Source: Hydrogenophaga sp. | Lineage (GTDB): Bacteria > Pseudomonadota > Gammaproteobacteria > Burkholderiales > Burkholderiaceae_C | NCBI GenBank assembly: GCA_030684755.1 | Contig: JAUXXN010000051.1 | Coordinates: 1 to 16,060 of the forward strand | Length of the DNA: 16,060 nucleotides | Reading direction: 5' to 3' | Shown here: one piece after another, positions 14,354 to 16,060 of the stretch | How positions within the stretch are numbered: the stretch's first letter is position 1 | Layout: every line of letters starts with the position of its first letter | Made by a program: the position numbers and the translations under genes | The notes under the pieces: generated by a model | What the model saw: the letters and a program-made list of their open reading frames with translations, nothing else | What the model was told of the DNA's origin: nothing | Databases searched by the model: none

Positions 14354-14366
14354 TCATCTGTTAAAT
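14334..14366 (+). promoter_or_regulatory. Tentative promoter of the Fic gene
   Basis: TTGCAC (14334-14339) and TTAAAT (14361-14366, with TG just before it) are the only promoter-like pieces before the gene. The 21-base spacer is too long for a classical pair, so an extended -10 alone may serve. Transcription would then begin within a few bases of the ATG at 14376, which also lacks a Shine-Dalgarno, suggesting a leaderless or very short leader mRNA. Confidence 0.25.
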
Positions 14367-14375
14367 AGCACCCCC

Positions 14376-15764
14376 ATGAACAACGACACCGGCCTTTTGC
14401 AAAGCCTTCAAGCCAGCACCACCAGCCTGAGCCTAGCGCAGCTGCTGGCGTTGCATCCTGCGCTGCCGCGCCGCAGCGCGCAGCGCCAGTTGGCGCAGTG
14501 GGTGGCCGCTGGCTTGGTGCGGGCTGAGGGCCAGGCTCGGGCGCGCCGTTACCAGGTGTCCACGTTCGCGGCACCCGCCCCGACCACACCCGCCTTTGCG
14601 GTGCGTGAAACGGTGGCCGACCTGCTGGCTGGCAGCGTGGCCTTGTCGCCAGAGGGCCGGGAGATCCTGGCCTACATTGAGCAAGCGCCCACCGCGCGCA
14701 AGCCCGTGGGCTACCAAACCGACTTTTTGGCGGCCTACCAGCCCAACCAGACCCACTACCTGCCCGAAGCCCTGCGCAGGCATTTGCACCGCCTGGGCCG
14801 CACCCCACCGGGCCAGGCGCAAGAACCCGCTGGCACCTACAGCCGCGCCATCTTGAACCGCTTGTTAATCGACCTGTCATGGGCCTCCAGCCACCTGGAA
14901 GGCAACACCTACTCGCGCCTGGACACCCGCAAGCTGATCGAACACGGCACCGCCGCCAGCGGTAAGCCCGCCATAGAAACCCAGATGATCCTGAACCACA
15001 AGGCCGCTATCGAGTTTTTGGTGGGCAACATCGACAGCGTGGGCTTTGACCGCTACACCCTGCTCAACCTGCACAGCACCCTGGCCGAAAACCTGTTGCC
15101 CAACCCCGCCGACGAAGGCCGGGTGCGTCAGCACGCGGTGGACATTGGCTTGTCCGTTTACCGCCCCCTGTCGGCCCCCCAACAGATTGACCACCAGCTC
15201 AACCTGCTGCTGACCCAAGCCAGCCAGATTACCGACCCCTTTGAGCAATCGTTTTTCATGATGGTGCACCTGCCTTACCTGCAGCCCTTTGCCGACATCA
15301 ACAACCGCACCTCGCGGCTGGCGGCCAACCTGCCGCTGTTCAAGGCCAACCTCTGTCCGTTGACCTTTGTGGACGTGCCCGAGCCCGCTTACCGCAAGGC
15401 CGTGTTGGGCGTGTACGAAATGACGCGTGTCGAGCTGCTGCGCGACCTGTATGTGTGGGCCTACGAACGCTCCACGCAAGAGTATCTGGCCATCCGCCAG
15501 GAGCTCAGCGAACCCGACCCGCTGCGACTGGCCTGGCGCGACCTCATCAAAACCACCGTGCGCCAAGTGGTGCAACACCCCGAGCAGCACCCCACCAGCA
15601 CCATCGCACAAGCCGTCGCCGACAGCGTGCCCAGCTCTGAACGCGCCACCGTGCAAGCCCTCATCGAAGCCGAACTGCTCCGCCTGCACGAAGGCGTGCT
15701 GGCACGCTATGGACTGCGGCCTTCGGAATGGGTCGCTTGGCGGCGGGCGCAGGCGGGTGCTTGA
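14376..15764 (+). CDS. Fic-fold protein with N-terminal winged helix and altered active-site motif
   Basis: A 462-residue protein. Residues about 18-62 look like a winged helix-turn-helix (ALPRRSAQRQLAQWVAAGLV, then basic ARARRYQV), and a Fic domain follows (about 155-330). Typical Fic enzymes transfer AMP using the motif HPFx(D/E)GN(G/K)RxxR. Here it reads QPFADINNRTSR (303-314): the catalytic His is Gln303 and the first Gly is Ile308, while Phe305, Asp307, Asn309, Arg311 and Arg314 remain. The inhibitory-helix motif (S/T)xxxE(G/N) is present N-terminal to the domain as SSHLEG (171-176), so it is a class II arrangement. The C-terminal ~130 residues (ELLRDLYVWAYERS onward) resemble those of other large Fic proteins. 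The start at 14376 is preferred; an in-frame ATG at 14307 would overlap the operator repeats. Whether it modifies proteins, has different chemistry or acts mainly as a regulator is unknown. Confidence 0.85.
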   Translation: MNNDTGLLQSLQASTTSLSLAQLLALHPALPRRSAQRQLAQWVAAGLVRAEGQARARRYQVSTFAAPAPTTPAFAVRETVADLLAGSVALSPEGREILAYIEQAPTARKPVGYQTDFLAAYQPNQTHYLPEALRRHLHRLGRTPPGQAQEPAGTYSRAILNRLLIDLSWASSHLEGNTYSRLDTRKLIEHGTAASGKPAIETQMILNHKAAIEFLVGNIDSVGFDRYTLLNLHSTLAENLLPNPADEGRVRQHAVDIGLSVYRPLSAPQQIDHQLNLLLTQASQITDPFEQSFFMMVHLPYLQPFADINNRTSRLAANLPLFKANLCPLTFVDVPEPAYRKAVLGVYEMTRVELLRDLYVWAYERSTQEYLAIRQELSEPDPLRLAWRDLIKTTVRQVVQHPEQHPTSTIAQAVADSVPSSERATVQALIEAELLRLHEGVLARYGLRPSEWVAWRRAQAGA

Positions 15765-15769
15765 AGAAT

Positions 15770-16060
15770 TCAGGACATGAAACCACCGCTCAAGGCTTCT
15801 CTTCGTTGCGTGGTCAGATGCGCCCCATCCAGGTACTGGGCCAGAATTTCAAGGTCTGCCGCGCAAACACCCATGTCCTGAAACAACGACTTCCACTGCG
15901 CCACCTGCTGCGCTATATGTGCGGCCATGCGGCGTGCGCTGGCGGCGCTCAAACCAAACGCGCTGGCCTCTGACAAGACGTTGGCCAGACTGGCGTCGTG
16001 GCCTTGCTGGCCCACGCGCATTTGCTGGTAGCCCAGGCCTTGTGCGGCGGGCAGCACGTC
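15770..16060 (-). CDS. HipA-family kinase, C-terminal end (5' part outside window)
   Basis: Partial: 96 codons plus stop, with the frame open through base 16060. The visible part reads DVLPAAQGLGYQQMRVG, then LANVLSEASAFGLS, an amphipathic helix (RRMAAHIAQQVAQWKSLFQ) and AQYLDGAHLTTQRREAL. This matches the helical C-terminus of HipA-like Ser/Thr kinases (type II toxin-antitoxin HipA family, phosphorylating targets such as glutamyl-tRNA synthetase in E. coli). The kinase catalytic residues lie outside the window, so activity cannot be judged. The gene runs tail-to-tail with the Fic gene, with 5 bases between stop codons. A HipB-type HTH antitoxin would be expected upstream, beyond the right edge. 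Confidence 0.78.
   Translation of the reverse strand, partial: DVLPAAQGLGYQQMRVGQQGHDASLANVLSEASAFGLSAASARRMAAHIAQQVAQWKSLFQDMGVCAADLEILAQYLDGAHLTTQRREALSGGFMS

Noticed and set aside
14131..14375. Small RNA or extra small gene in the 245-base helicase/Fic gap
   Set aside because: No convincing start codon with a Shine-Dalgarno, and no terminator hairpin. Only the operator-like repeats stand out.
14877..15689. 270-codon minus-strand frame opposite the Fic gene
   Set aside because: Shadow composition. The sense frame carries the Fic motif and inhibitory helix.

Overview
The window reads as a chromosomal stretch of a high-GC betaproteobacterium, most likely a Comamonadaceae member (Burkholderiales). 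The grounds are strongly G/C-biased third codon positions, a pilU gene, the dolP-diaA-yraN/rsmI cluster in its betaproteobacterial form, and a G/C-rich palindromic element that I recognise from memory as a Comamonadaceae intergenic repeat. I see no tRNA, rRNA, CRISPR array, insertion sequence or phage gene. Coding density is very high and no gene-free gap exceeds about 250 bases. All calls rest on reading motifs by eye, with no database search.

Layout. 1-796: 3' part of pilU (twitching-motility ATPase). 837-1739: beta-hydroxyacid dehydrogenase family oxidoreductase. 1818-3563, minus strand: yraN, diaA and dolP in that transcription order, with diaA and dolP overlapping by an ATGA. 3563-4495, plus strand: rsmI, whose probable TTG start shares a base with the yraN start codon. 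4541-4930, minus: small one-segment membrane protein. 5079-5732, plus: exported protein of unknown function. 5830-9182, plus: DUF502 membrane protein followed 5 bases later by a 907-residue acyl-CoA synthetase/GNAT fusion of the PatZ type. 9223-9861: Tat-exported intradiol dioxygenase-like protein. 9987-11081: YdjM-type membrane protein containing an in-frame repeat insertion. 11092-11562, minus: CopD-like four-helix membrane protein. 11677-14130, minus: DinG-type iron-sulfur helicase with a Gly/Ala-rich insertion. 14376-15764, plus: Fic-fold protein with a winged-helix N-terminus and a non-canonical active site. 15770-16060, minus: C-terminus of a HipA-family kinase, running off the window.

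How the genes fit together. The left half is mostly housekeeping: motility, envelope integrity (DolP), replication timing (DiaA) and rRNA methylation (RsmI). The middle suggests acyl-CoA or acetylation metabolism (PatZ-like) beside an envelope-located aromatic-ring dioxygenase. The right end is more accessory. A Fic-fold protein lacking the catalytic histidine lies tail-to-tail, 5 bases apart, with a HipA kinase. Its upstream region holds a three-copy operator-like repeat (14295-14353) that fits autoregulation by its own winged-helix domain. This Fic locus is the best candidate here for something poorly described. The PatZ-like protein that keeps its phosphohistidine and the repeat-invaded YdjM gene come next.
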